Shown: positions 19,101 through 28,013 of the stretch, in pieces | Numbering within the stretch: the first letter of the stretch is position 1 | Layout: each line of letters starts with the position of its first letter | Origin: Egbenema bharatensis | GTDB taxonomy: Bacteria > Cyanobacteriota > Cyanobacteriia > Elainellales > Elainellaceae | NCBI RefSeq assembly: GCF_048077055.1 | Contig: NZ_CP182236.1 | Location: forward strand, 2,418,001 to 2,482,000 | Reading direction: 5' to 3' | DNA: 64,000 nucleotides | Position numbers and translations under genes: made by a program | Notes under the pieces: generated by a model | The model's input: only the letters and a program-made list of their open reading frames with translations | Databases searched by the model: none | What the model was told of the DNA's origin: nothing

Positions 19101-20305
19101 TCAGGCTGCGGTCATTTTCTCGTAATCCATACAAAATTCTGCATAATCGGCTTCCACCTGAGTTACGTAAGCTGCGGCATAGTTCAGAAGGGGATCATGC
19201 CAGGTCGGATCCTCGGCAAAGGCAATCAGTTCATCAGCGGTGGCGGAACTGCGGCGACCACTGCTCCGAAGCTGGCTCCAGGCGGTAATCTGCCCCATTG
19301 TTTCCACCACTGTTTCCAATCGCTCGATCTTACCATTCCAATCGCTCAGGCTCAGTTTGTCCTGGGTCGGTTGGAGTTCGCGCAGCAGGAAGGGTTGCCC
19401 CTCCAATATCACGGCATGGAGCAGGGCAGGGGGGACAGCTTGCGCTTTTCGCTGAATCGTTTCTACGCGGACGGCTTCATTCTCCCAGACGGGCTGATGG
19501 GACTCCACATGGGCCTGTAGGCAGGAGGGATGCATCTGCTTTAGATCCAGGAAATAGTTGCGATCGGGTGATCCGCCGCCTTCCACCAAAATCAGGTAGC
19601 GCATGAGTCCCATACTGGCGGTTCCTGATAATCGACCTACCACATCCAGCACTTGAAAGAAATCTGGATTGTCCTGGGTTTCTGCCCATTGACCCATGAA
19701 GCTTTTAATCTGGGCTTGCCGTTCGGCGGGAATGCTGACAAACCGTTTGGATTCGGTGGAGATCTGCCGTTTACCGCCCTTCGATCGAGTGTAGCGATCG
19801 AGGAAATCTCGGCGTTTCCGTTGATCCAACTTCTTGAGCAGGTCTTTGATCATGCCCTCCGCCGTGACCGAGTGGACTGTCCTGGATTTGCCCGATTCCA
19901 GAGCCTCGGTGTAGGCTTTGAGGTAGCGATCGCACAGGTGGCGAGCTTCATCATCGTCAATGCCGAGGGTATGGGTGGCGACAAAAATGCTGCCCAGAAA
20001 GCGAATCAATTCCCAGGTGCAGGGGCCAGCACCGCTTCATCAAAGTCGTTCAAACCAAAATAAACCTGGCGATCGTCTCCCTTAAAGCTGCCAAAATTCT
20101 CCAGGTGTAAATCTCCACAGATCCAGGTCATGGGAGCTAAATCGATCGCCGGGGCATTGGCCACCCAGTCCTCGTAGAATAAGTGGCAGGTGGCTCGGTA
20201 GAAAGAATAACTTCCCGATCGCATCTTGCGGTATTTGATCAGGAGCCGCTCTGGATCACGCCCCCAGTTAAACTGCAACACCCTGTCAAGAATATTTCGT
20301 GGCAT
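19101..20305 (-). CDS. DUF2252 family protein, frameshifted
   Basis: Two frames that together make one DUF2252 protein: 20305 to about 20022, then 19101 to about 20020. The N-terminal part has GDLHLENFGSFKGDDRQVYF and the D-F-D-E of NDFDEAVLAP, a kinase-like fold motif. At 20018-20025 the frame is lost; one additional T in GCCCCTTGCACC would restore APCTWELIRFLGSIFVATHTL, which matches the family. The rest runs to EKMTAA at 19101. DUF2252 proteins are related to aminoglycoside-phosphotransferase-like folds, and function is unknown. It may be a pseudogene or a sequencing error (three other conserved genes here show the same kind of defect). Confidence 0.82.
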
Positions 20306-20405
20306 AAATCCAGGTAATGGCGGTTGGGCCTAACGCTGCGACTATACATTAACCCAAGCTGACTGAACTGAAATAGTATCGGAAATCACGATCGATGCTG
20401 GAAGT

Positions 20406-20963
20406 ATGCCCTCAACCACTCTGCTGACTTCATTTGCCCCCTGGAAAGCAAATCACTGGTCTAATTCAGCCGATGATCTGTTGCAGGATCTGCTGGCTGA
20501 TCTTGCCCATCGAGAAACGCAGGGAGAAACGCATCTCGAAAGCAAATTATCGCCAACCTCCCTGCACTTTCTGCGGCAATTGCCCGTCAACTTCCCAGTG
20601 GCCCACTCGATCGTCACCCATAAAATTAATCAGTTACAACCCAGGCTGGTTCTGTGCTGCGGTATGGCAGAATCTCGTCACAAGTTGAGCCTGGAATCTA
20701 ACGCAGTTTGTCAAACTCAGCAGCTTTATACAAGCATTGACCTGGACGGATTAGCCGCAGGATTGACGCAAACTGAAATTAGCCATGATGCGGGACGTTT
20801 TGTTTGTAACGCCCTATACTATGGCATACTAAATTATCTAAAATGCTATTCTCCAGATACACTGTGTCTGTTTGTGCATATTCCCGTACTAACTCCGAAC
20901 AATCGGAAGGGTATCGTGGCCGATTTCTGGGCAATTTTGGAGAGGTTGGAGTTAAAAACCTAG
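20406..20963 (+). CDS. Pyroglutamyl-peptidase-like (peptidase C15) protein
   Basis: 185 residues. The three catalytic elements of peptidase C15 are recognisable: Glu in ESRHKLSLESNAV (near residue 92), Cys in DAGRFVCNALYYGIL (about 138) and His in CLFVHIPVLTP (about 159). The opening LLTSFAPWKANHWSNSADDLL corresponds to the family GF.PF....NPS block. It is somewhat shorter and more diverged than canonical Pcp, so substrate specificity may differ. The start ATG follows ggaagt. Confidence 0.8.
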   Translation: MPSTTLLTSFAPWKANHWSNSADDLLQDLLADLAHRETQGETHLESKLSPTSLHFLRQLPVNFPVAHSIVTHKINQLQPRLVLCCGMAESRHKLSLESNAVCQTQQLYTSIDLDGLAAGLTQTEISHDAGRFVCNALYYGILNYLKCYSPDTLCLFVHIPVLTPNNRKGIVADFWAILERLELKT

Positions 20964-21083
20964 AACCATAGCCTGGGTGCTTGTGAGCCATCTATTCCCC
21001 ATTCGTCATCTGCAATTCAGTTAGAATCAAACTCCAAAACAAGCTCCAAAATTGTCAGTTTGCTGTTAAGAGGATTGTCGTTC

Positions 21084-22457
21084 ATGTACACGCGCCGTCG
21101 CCGATGGAAGCGGAAAGCAAAACGCCGCTCTTGGCTCCCCGTTGTGCTGTTGTTGGTTGGAATACCGATCGGGCTAGAGTTGCTCACCCGTGCAGTCACC
21201 CATGCGGCTGGCATGAATGAGCAACTTGCTGGTGATGCCGCTGCTGGAACTGAGCGGGTGGATGCCTATCGCCTTCGGTTTCTTGGTTCTGATCGACAAC
21301 CTTTTGAAGGGGTTGATAATCGAGGGGAACTGCTGGCAGCCCGAAGTCCGTTAATGGGTTATCAGCTTTTGCCTGATCAGAGCAATTCATTCTGGACGAT
21401 TAATGAGCAAGGGTTTCGAGAGGAGCAGCCCATTTCGCCCCAGAAGGCCGAAGGAGAAGTCCGAATTTTTGTTCTGGGCGGTTCCACTGCCTTTGGGCAA
21501 CTCAATTCTGGCAATGAAGCAACTCTGGATAGCCATCTCGAAAAACTGCTGAATGACCGGGTCGCGGATCAGCGGGCCAATCCTGGACGCTATCAGCCCG
21601 CTACACTGCCCTTTCGGGCCGATCAGGTGGGTGAAGCCCTGGCTCTCCCCGCCCGAATTCCCGATCGCCAGTATCGTGTGATCAATGCAGCCGTTCCAGG
21701 CTATGCCTCTGGTAATGAGTTAGCCCTGCTGATGCAGCACGTTTCTAACTACAATCCTGACATTCTGATTGTCCTCAATAGCTATCAGGACTTGCTGTTG
21801 TCCAGTGAGCAGGCAGCGTCCGACATTCCAGGATTAGATGCCCTGGTGCGGGGTGAGCGCGAAAGCTCTGTTCAGCAGGTACAGGCTTCGATCGGCAATT
21901 GGTTTAACCAGTTGTATACCGTGCGAGCCGTCGATCGCTATGTGCTGCAAAGCAATGTTGCGGAAGATGAGTCAGCCATCACGCTCAATCTCTTGACTTC
22001 CCCGGAAGGCAGCCTGGGGCAGCACCTGCCCGCCGATGAAGCAGAGCTAGAACGGCGAGTCGCTCGTTACCGAGACAATCTGCTGCAAATGGTGCGCTGG
22101 AGTTCATCAACCCAAAAGCGTTTGCTGATTGGTGTACAGCCCGAAATCACTGGGCGATCGACCGAAGCCATGACTCCAGAGGAATCTGCCATCCTGTCCA
22201 AGTTATCCAGTACCTACAGCGATCGGATTCAGGCGGGATACCCTCGTCTGGTGAGTGCCGCTGAACAGGCCGCAGGTGCTTCTGCCAATGCCAGACTGCT
22301 CAACTTCTACAATCTCTATGAAACCTATGAAGGGCAGGCCTTCCAAAGCCCCACCAGCCTGACCGATGAGGCAAATCAGATTATGGCCAGTCGGTTCTTT
22401 GAGGCAATCGTCGGCGATCTGGCGATCGCACCTCGACCCTTTGGCACAGTGGAGTAG
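21084..22457 (+). CDS. SGNH/GDSL hydrolase family membrane-anchored protein
   Basis: 457 residues from the ATG at 21084 (MYTRRRRWKRKAKRR), preceded by GAGGATTGTC; an upstream TTG extension (21060) is unlikely. A basic N-terminus and a membrane segment (about 18-36) indicate an exported or anchored protein. The block FVLGGSTAFGQ (about 130-140) corresponds to the nucleophile Ser motif; an Asn-rich region NSYQDLLLS follows at about 230. Related proteins are annotated as SGNH hydrolases; an O-acyl or acetyl-ester role on cell-surface glycans is possible. A conserved catalytic Asp/His pair was not placed with certainty. Confidence 0.75.
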   Translation: MYTRRRRWKRKAKRRSWLPVVLLLVGIPIGLELLTRAVTHAAGMNEQLAGDAAAGTERVDAYRLRFLGSDRQPFEGVDNRGELLAARSPLMGYQLLPDQSNSFWTINEQGFREEQPISPQKAEGEVRIFVLGGSTAFGQLNSGNEATLDSHLEKLLNDRVADQRANPGRYQPATLPFRADQVGEALALPARIPDRQYRVINAAVPGYASGNELALLMQHVSNYNPDILIVLNSYQDLLLSSEQAASDIPGLDALVRGERESSVQQVQASIGNWFNQLYTVRAVDRYVLQSNVAEDESAITLNLLTSPEGSLGQHLPADEAELERRVARYRDNLLQMVRWSSSTQKRLLIGVQPEITGRSTEAMTPEESAILSKLSSTYSDRIQAGYPRLVSAAEQAAGASANARLLNFYNLYETYEGQAFQSPTSLTDEANQIMASRFFEAIVGDLAIAPRPFGTVE

Positions 22458-22460
22458 GAA

Positions 22461-22553
22461 GTAGGGGCGATTCGTGAATCGCCCATCCCGAAGAAACAGT
22501 GAAGTAGGGGCGATTCGTGAATCGCCCATCTCGCAAAAACAGTGAATCGCCCA
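22461..22553 (+). repeat. Tandem hairpin repeat GGGGCGATTCGTGAATCGCCC
   Basis: The palindrome gggcgattcgtgaatcgccc occurs twice (from 22466 and 22507), with a third half near 22543 (gtgaatcgcccatcc). The unit includes catcccgaagaaacagtg. A similar palindrome is at 46040-46062. Confidence 0.75.
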
Positions 22554-22640
22554 TCCCGGAATCGGACGTGAGATTTTCCGTACCGCAGGCCTTATCGTTA
22601 TAAAATTTGATCCGAAACGTTCTACGTCGCGGGATTAACC

Positions 22641-22964
22641 ATGATTCATCTCAGCTCGGCTGCCATTGCCGAGGTCAACCGGATTAAATCAAAGCATTCT
22701 AACCCGGAGGCATTGGTTCGCCTGGGAGTTAAGGCAGGGGGGTGTGGCGATTTTTACTACACCCTGACACTGGATGAGGTAGCGACGGCTGAGGATTGTG
22801 TGACTCACTGCGACACAGTACGAATAGCGATCGCACCGGAGAGCCTCAAGTACTTAGATGGGTTGAGGGTGGACTATACCGAAGACTTGATGGGAGGCGG
22901 TTTCCGCTTCCATAATCCCAATGCCAGTTCTAGCTGTGGCTGTGGTAATTCCTTTTCGGTTTAG
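22641..22964 (+). CDS. HesB/IscA family iron-sulfur assembly protein
   Basis: 107 residues. Cysteines of the A-type carrier signature are present: Cys near residue 35 (AGGCGDFYYTL) and the C-terminal CGCG (about 99-102: SSCGCGNSFSV). A-type proteins accept and hand on Fe-S clusters. Whether this is IscA, SufA or another A-type paralogue cannot be settled. The upstream region has a TATAAAAT (near 22599) that may be a -10 box. It converges on the S4 gene downstream. Confidence 0.9.
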   Translation: MIHLSSAAIAEVNRIKSKHSNPEALVRLGVKAGGCGDFYYTLTLDEVATAEDCVTHCDTVRIAIAPESLKYLDGLRVDYTEDLMGGGFRFHNPNASSSCGCGNSFSV

Positions 22965-22976
22965 TCCGGCCTCTGG

Positions 22977-23204
22977 TTAATATTCCTCCAGTTCTGACGA
23001 TCGATCGAGGGCTACGGTGAAGTCTTGTCCCTGAAACGAGACGCGATCGCCTTCTACCAGCTTCCGTCCGCGTCGGGTTTCCGTTTCGCCATTCACCTCC
23101 ACTTCGCCAAACTGAATCAAAACCTTGGCTTCTCCGCCCGTTTGTACAACTCCAGCCCATTTCAAAAATTGATCTAGCCGGATGGTGTCTCCCTGTGCTG
23201 CCAT
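22977..23204 (-). CDS. S4-domain RNA-binding protein (YbcJ-like)
   Basis: 75 residues, almost entirely an S4 RNA-binding fold: RLDQFLKWAGVVQTGGEAK, then GEVEVNGETETRRGRKL and DRVSFQGQDF. The ATG at 23204 (MAAQGDTIRLDQ) has GGAGGAG a few bases upstream; a GTG at 23219 lies over that Shine-Dalgarno site and is rejected. Likely binds RNA, possibly a ribosome component. Confidence 0.88.
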   Translation of the reverse strand: MAAQGDTIRLDQFLKWAGVVQTGGEAKVLIQFGEVEVNGETETRRGRKLVEGDRVSFQGQDFTVALDRSSELEEY

Positions 23205-23261
23205 ATTGTTCTCCTCCACTTGATTTCCTCCACTTTTGCTCTAGTCGGCTGTCTTTTGGGG

Positions 23262-23396
23262 AGCATGTCACTTTTGTCGCCCTCACCCTAAATCCCTCTC
23301 CCAAAGGGCGAGGGACTTCGATCCGGTTCCCCTTCTCCCAAGCGGGGAGAAGGGGTTAGGGGATGAGGGTTAGACTTGCAAACATGACATGCTCCC
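23262..23396 (+). repeat. Dispersed repeat R3, second copy (hairpin)
   Basis: Begins agcatgtcacttttgtcgcc and includes ccctctcccaaagggcgagg, gatccggttccccttctccc and ggggagaaggggttagggga, ending tgacatgctccc. Inverted copy of 12190-12300. Ends read catgtcac/gtgacatg, so the whole unit is a terminal inverted repeat. Confidence 0.8.
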
Positions 23397-23518
23397 GTCT
23401 TTTTGTTTGCGGTTAGGAAAGCTCCGCCTACAATGGACTTCAGATTTCCTTTTCTTGAGTTTTTCAGCATCTATCCTTTTACACTTTCCCTCCCCTGCCC
23501 TCCTCCTATTTTGACCCA

Positions 23519-24283
23519 ATGACCTACTGCCTTGGCATCATCACCCGCTATGGGCTGGTACTTGGTGCAGACTCCCGCACCAACGCCGGAGTGGATTATA
23601 TTTCAACCTATCAAAAGCTGTTTGATTTTTCTGATCCAGGGCAGCGCGTTCTCCTGTTGGCAACCTCAGGTAATTTGTCGATCACTCAGGCTATCGTCAA
23701 CGCCTTGCAGCAGGACTTAAAGCTGATGGAGAGCGAAACCATTCACACCTTACCGACCCTGTACGAAGTGGCTCGCTACATTGGGCAAAAAATGCGGAGT
23801 GTGCAAGAACAGGAGCGCCCCTGGTTGGAAAAAGATGGGATTGACTATTCCTCGACGCTGCTGCTGGGGGGACAGGTGCGTGGAGAAGAACCGGGACTGT
23901 ATATGATTTATAGCCAGGGGAACTGTATTCAGGCCATGCCGGAAACGCCCTTTCTGCAAATTGGCGAAACGAAGTATGGCAAACCGATTCTCGATCGCAC
24001 TTTAACGTTTGATACTCCCCTGGAGGAAGCCGCCAAATGTGCCCTGCTGTCGATCGATTCGACGATGAAATCAAACATTTCCGTCGGTTCGCCGATCGAT
24101 CTAGTCATGTATGAAACCGACAGTTTTTTCATTAAGCACCAATTGCGGCTGCGGTTAGGAGATCCCTATTTAGCGAAGATGCGGCAGCTCTGGCAAGCCT
24201 CTTTGCGGCAAGCCTTTGAGCAAATGCCAAACCTGGAATGGGAATATATTGATGTTGTGCAGGAAGACGTTCTGACAGACTGA
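23519..24283 (+). CDS. Anbu-type proteasome-related peptidase
   Basis: 254 residues of the proteasome beta-subunit (Ntn-hydrolase) fold, Anbu family, related to HslV. The predicted catalytic Thr is residue 2 (MTYCLGIITRYGLVLGADSR), freed by removal of Met. The loop GADSRTNAGVDY is also characteristic. Length fits Anbu (about 245-260) and not HslV (about 175) or a proteasome beta subunit. It forms large rings in known relatives; substrates unclear. In many bacteria anbu lies near transglutaminase and alpha-E genes; none are visible here. Confidence 0.9.
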   Translation: MTYCLGIITRYGLVLGADSRTNAGVDYISTYQKLFDFSDPGQRVLLLATSGNLSITQAIVNALQQDLKLMESETIHTLPTLYEVARYIGQKMRSVQEQERPWLEKDGIDYSSTLLLGGQVRGEEPGLYMIYSQGNCIQAMPETPFLQIGETKYGKPILDRTLTFDTPLEEAAKCALLSIDSTMKSNISVGSPIDLVMYETDSFFIKHQLRLRLGDPYLAKMRQLWQASLRQAFEQMPNLEWEYIDVVQEDVLTD

Positions 24284-24294
24284 TGGCTCCCAGC

Positions 24295-24390
24295 CCAAAA
24301 TCTAAGATCTAAACTCTAGAATCCAAAATCCAAAATCTAAAATCTAAAATCTAAAATCTAAAACCTTAAACCTAAAACCTACAATCTCAC
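24295..24390 (+). repeat. Heptamer tandem repeat (AAAATCT type)
   Basis: Repeats of aaaatct with variants (caaaatc, aaaacct) run from about 24298 to the GTG of the ABC gene. Typical filamentous cyanobacterial heptamer tract. Confidence 0.75.
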
Positions 24391-24391
24391 T

Positions 24392-25499
24392 GTGGCACGA
24401 GTTTATCTAGACCGCATTACGCGACAATTTGGTTCAGTCAACGCGATCGAAAATATCAGCTTTGAAGTTCCCGATGGCCAGTTCTGGGTTCTGGTTAGTT
24501 CCATCCGGCTGCGGCAAATCCACCATCCTACGGACGATCGCCGGGTTGGAGAAAGCCACCGATGGCAGCCTGTATATTGGCGATCGATTAGTCAACACGG
24601 TTCCTGCAAGGGAGCGGGATGTGGCAATGGTGTTTCAAAACTACGCGCTCTATCCCCATATGACCGTGGCGGATAATCTGTCCTTTGGGCTACGGATGCG
24701 GCAGGCAGATTCTAAAACCATCAAAGCTCGGATTGAAACAGTGGCAAAGTCCCTTGATATTCACCATTTGCTCGATCGCAAACCGCGTCAGCTTTCAGGT
24801 GGTCAACAGCAGCGAGTTGCATTGGGTCGGGCGATCGCTCGACAGCCCCAGGCATTTTTACTGGATGAGCCACTTTCCAACCTGGATGCCCAGCTCCGAG
24901 ATGAAACCAGAGCCGAACTGAAACAACTGCATCAGCGCGTCGGAATTACAACCATCTACGTCACCCATGATCAGGTAGAAGCCATGACCCTGGCGGATCA
25001 AATTGTGGTGCTAGATCAGGGCAAAGTTCAGCAAATTGGCGATCCGCAAACGATCTACGCTCACCCCGCAAACCAGATGGTGGCAACCTTCCTGGGCAAT
25101 CCGCCGATGAACGTATTTCCTGCTCTTTATAACGGCTCGGCCTTTCAGGTTGCCGGACAAACCCTTCCCTGCCCCGATCTCTTACAGCAGCAACTGCACC
25201 CCCAGGCTGGGCAACGATTTAACCTGGGGATTCGCCCAGAGCATCTTCACCTTGCAGTCGATCCCCTACTGCGCCATCTGATGACCGAAGTAGTCCTGGT
25301 GGAACCCCTGGGGCGGGAGATTCTGGTGCGATCGCTCCTTCCCACCGAAAATCGTGAAATGGCTCCAGTCTTTAATCTACTAGTGCCTCCAGAGATGCGA
25401 CCATCGGTTGGCGATCGGTTGCCCTTGCATTTAGATCTAAATCAGCTTGCGGTATTTGATCCAACAACTGGCAGGCTCCTGGGAAAAAGGATCGAATAA
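24392..25499 (+). CDS. ABC transporter ATPase, sugar-importer type (UgpC/MalK-like), frameshifted
   Basis: ATPase of a sugar/glycerol-3-phosphate-type importer. The N-terminal 36 residues (from GTG at 24392) are in one frame and the rest in another. The break is at 24497-24501, inside the Walker A motif: removing one T from agttcca restores SPSGCGKSTILRTIAGLE. After it come Q-loop VFQNYALYPHM, signature LSGGQQQR, Walker B AFLLDEPLSNLD and the H-loop VTHDQ, then the OB-like C-terminal domain (about 240-360). No permease or binding-protein gene is adjacent, as is common for this shared-ATPase family. Frameshift likely artefactual, but could be real. Confidence 0.85.
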
Positions 25500-25514
25500 C
25501 CTATACTCCTCACC

Positions 25515-26240
25515 TCAAAACAACCGCAACTGACTCTCTTCCCTCTTTTCAACGTTTAGATTCTCCAACTCCGAGGCAGGCGTTTCCGATGCCAACTTGT
25601 GGGCCTGGCGCGTGGTTTCCGGCAGACGGTACTTGGGTGTGCATTGCAGTACGTAGGCGATCGAGGTTTCCAGGCTGATGCGGTGTCCCGGTGAGATGTA
25701 CAATGGTTTCGTTTTAGAACGAGTTCGCAGAGCCACTCCAATCACTTCTCCCTGATGCTTTAGCGGTTGCCAGGCTCCCTTCTCATCAGAAACCGTTTCG
25801 TGCTGACCCACCAGCAGCGACTTCGCCACCCCGATCGCAGGTAAATTCGTCAACAGTCCAACATGACAGGCAATCCCCAATCGCCTGGGATGAGCCGTTC
25901 CCTGTCCATCACACAGTAGTAAATCCGGCAAATGCTGCAACTGATCCAATGCATCCAGTACCGCTGGCACCTCTCGAAACGAAAGTAAGCCCGGAATGTA
26001 GGGAAAAGTAGTGGGACGATGCGCGATCGCCCGTTCCTGGATTTGCAAGTCTGGAAAGCTTAAGACAACGATCGCTGCCCGAGTTGTATCACCACCGTCT
26101 TCAAACCCCACATCCACCCCCGCCACTGTCCGCACCTCACCCAATTGGTCAGTGGTGATAATTTTGTCCCGAAGCGACTGTTGTAGGGCGATCGCCTCCT
26201 CACGGGACAGGTTCCAATCATGGGAATGCTGAAGTTCCAT
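25515..26240 (-). CDS. nfi: Endonuclease V (deoxyinosine-cleaving)
   Basis: 241 residues. Cleaves near deoxyinosine in damaged DNA. The metal-binding acidic residues align with known enzymes: Asp43 in AGVDVGF, Glu90 in PYIPGLLSFREVP and Asp111 in DGQGTAHPRRLGIA, with Tyr81 next to the wedge region. A final lysine-rich cluster in GVAKSLLVG completes the active site. Start ATG 26240. It is convergent with the ABC ATPase gene (16 bp apart). Confidence 0.94.
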   Translation of the reverse strand: MELQHSHDWNLSREEAIALQQSLRDKIITTDQLGEVRTVAGVDVGFEDGGDTTRAAIVVLSFPDLQIQERAIAHRPTTFPYIPGLLSFREVPAVLDALDQLQHLPDLLLCDGQGTAHPRRLGIACHVGLLTNLPAIGVAKSLLVGQHETVSDEKGAWQPLKHQGEVIGVALRTRSKTKPLYISPGHRISLETSIAYVLQCTPKYRLPETTRQAHKLASETPASELENLNVEKREESQLRLF

Positions 26241-26576
26241 ACAAAAAACAGATAAGGGGCGTATTGCTTACCTTACCTGTTTGGGTGGGGGAATGGGAGT
26301 GGGGAGTAGGGAATGGGGAGTCGGGAGTGGGGGTAGGGGCGGATTGCGATCGCCCGTCCGGGAATCTTTGCTGACTGGGTGGGCAAGACTTCAGCTTGAG
26401 CTCAGAGTTCGGCGAGGACTTCGGCGTGAGCCGTCGAACGCTCAGTCGAACGCTCACTCGAGCCGTCGAAACGCTGTCCACCCCACAAGAATTCCAGGTG
26501 ATTAAGTTTGCAGTCCTAATGCAGGCAAGATGCCTGCGCTACGAACTCCTCACTCCTCACTCCTCACTCCTCACTC
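26241..26576. other. Gene-free stretch with R1-type repeat and heptamers
   Basis: About 335 bp. It holds a GGGAGTGGGGAGT heptamer-like purine tract (26290-26335), an R1-type repeat in reverse orientation with an expanded cgtcgaacgctcagtcgaac middle (26370-26510), the R2 palindrome gcaggcaagatgcctgcgct (26521-26540) and an actcctc heptamer tract (26545-26580). Confidence 0.65.
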
Positions 26577-27962
26577 CTACCCACACCGCCCAATTCCCAT
26601 ATAGCGGAATCCGGCTTTCTCCAGGGCTTCCTGATCCAGGAAGTTACGCCCGTCGATCAGGACTGGGTTGGCCATCAGTTGGGCCATCTTGGAATAGTCG
26701 AGGGTGCGGAATTCCTTCCAGTCGGTTACGAGCACCAGGGCATCACAGCCATCCGCCAGCCGTTCTGGATCTGTTTCGACGTGAACGTTGGACAATCCGT
26801 GCCGCATACCACTTTGAGCCACCAGGGGATCGTAGGCCTTGATCTTCGTGCCCAGGCGGTGCAGTTGCTCAATGATGTCCAGGGCAGGAGCATCCCGCAT
26901 ATCGTCGGTATCCGGCTTAAAGGTGAGTCCCAACAATCCCACGGTTTTACCCTTGAGGATTTTCAGAACTTGCTGGAGTTTTTCGATCGCCATTACCCGC
27001 TGCCGCTGATTCACGGTCACCGCAGACTTCAGCAGTTGAGCATCGTAGCCATAATCATCTGCCGTGTGGATCAGGGCAGAGACATCTTTGGGGAAGCAGG
27101 AACCGCCCCAGCCGATACCCGCTTGCAGGAATTTGTTGCCGATCCGCGAGTCTAACCCAATCCCTCTGGCAACCTGAGTCACATCTGCACCCACCCGATC
27201 GCAGATGTTGGCGACTTCGTTGATGAAGCTGATTTTGGTAGCCAGAAACGCATTAGCGGCATACTTAATCATTTCAGCCGAACTCAGGTCCGTCACCAGG
27301 ACTGGAACCGTCGGCAAGGACTTATCCTCAGCGAACTCACGGGAAACGATCGGGGCATACAGTTCCTTCATCAAGCTAATCGCCCGGGAATTGTTGCTGC
27401 CCAGCACAATGCGATCGGGGTTGAAGGTGTCATAAACCGCCGAGCCTTCCCGCAGGAACTCTGGGTTACTGACCACATCAAAATCAGCCGAGCGATCCAT
27501 GACCGCGCTACCGCCTGCCCCAACGGCCGCTTTTTGCTGTTCAGCTACACCATCCAGCACCAGCATCCGCACCCAGTCCCCTGAACCGATCGGCACAGTA
27601 GACTTATTCACAATCACCTTGTATCCACCATTGAGGTGTTCGCCAATGCCGCGAGCCACTGCCTCAACGTATCGAGTATCGCTTTCACCCGTTGGCAGCG
27701 GAGGGGTACCCACTGCAATAAACAGAATTTCACCGTGTGCTACGCCTGCTCCCAGATCAGTCGTGAACTCAATGTGCTGGCTCTGGATGGCTTCCTGCAT
27801 CAGTTCCGACAAACCCGGCTCAAAAATCGGAGATTGTCCGGACTGCATTAACTTTACTTTTTCTTCATTGTTGTCTACGCAGATGACATGGTGCCCAATG
27901 TGAGCCAGGCAAACACCCGTTACCAAACCGACATATCCAGTACCGATAACACAAACGCGCAT
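26577..27962 (-). CDS. ugd: UDP-glucose 6-dehydrogenase
   Basis: Oxidises UDP-glucose to UDP-glucuronate with two NAD+. The Rossmann motif GTGYVG is at residues 7-12, the catalytic Cys289 is in GWGGSCFPKD, and the central and C-terminal UDP-binding domains are intact. Length 461 is normal. It lies directly downstream of the UDP-xylose synthase gene on the same strand (51 bp gap), which consumes its product, so the two form a short operon for UDP-glucuronate/UDP-xylose supply to exopolysaccharides. Confidence 0.96.
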   Translation of the reverse strand: MRVCVIGTGYVGLVTGVCLAHIGHHVICVDNNEEKVKLMQSGQSPIFEPGLSELMQEAIQSQHIEFTTDLGAGVAHGEILFIAVGTPPLPTGESDTRYVEAVARGIGEHLNGGYKVIVNKSTVPIGSGDWVRMLVLDGVAEQQKAAVGAGGSAVMDRSADFDVVSNPEFLREGSAVYDTFNPDRIVLGSNNSRAISLMKELYAPIVSREFAEDKSLPTVPVLVTDLSSAEMIKYAANAFLATKISFINEVANICDRVGADVTQVARGIGLDSRIGNKFLQAGIGWGGSCFPKDVSALIHTADDYGYDAQLLKSAVTVNQRQRVMAIEKLQQVLKILKGKTVGLLGLTFKPDTDDMRDAPALDIIEQLHRLGTKIKAYDPLVAQSGMRHGLSNVHVETDPERLADGCDALVLVTDWKEFRTLDYSKMAQLMANPVLIDGRNFLDQEALEKAGFRYMGIGRCG

Positions 27963-28013
27963 GAGACAATTCCTTAATTATTCAAGGTGTGATTAGCGTG
28001 AGGATGAACAAAC

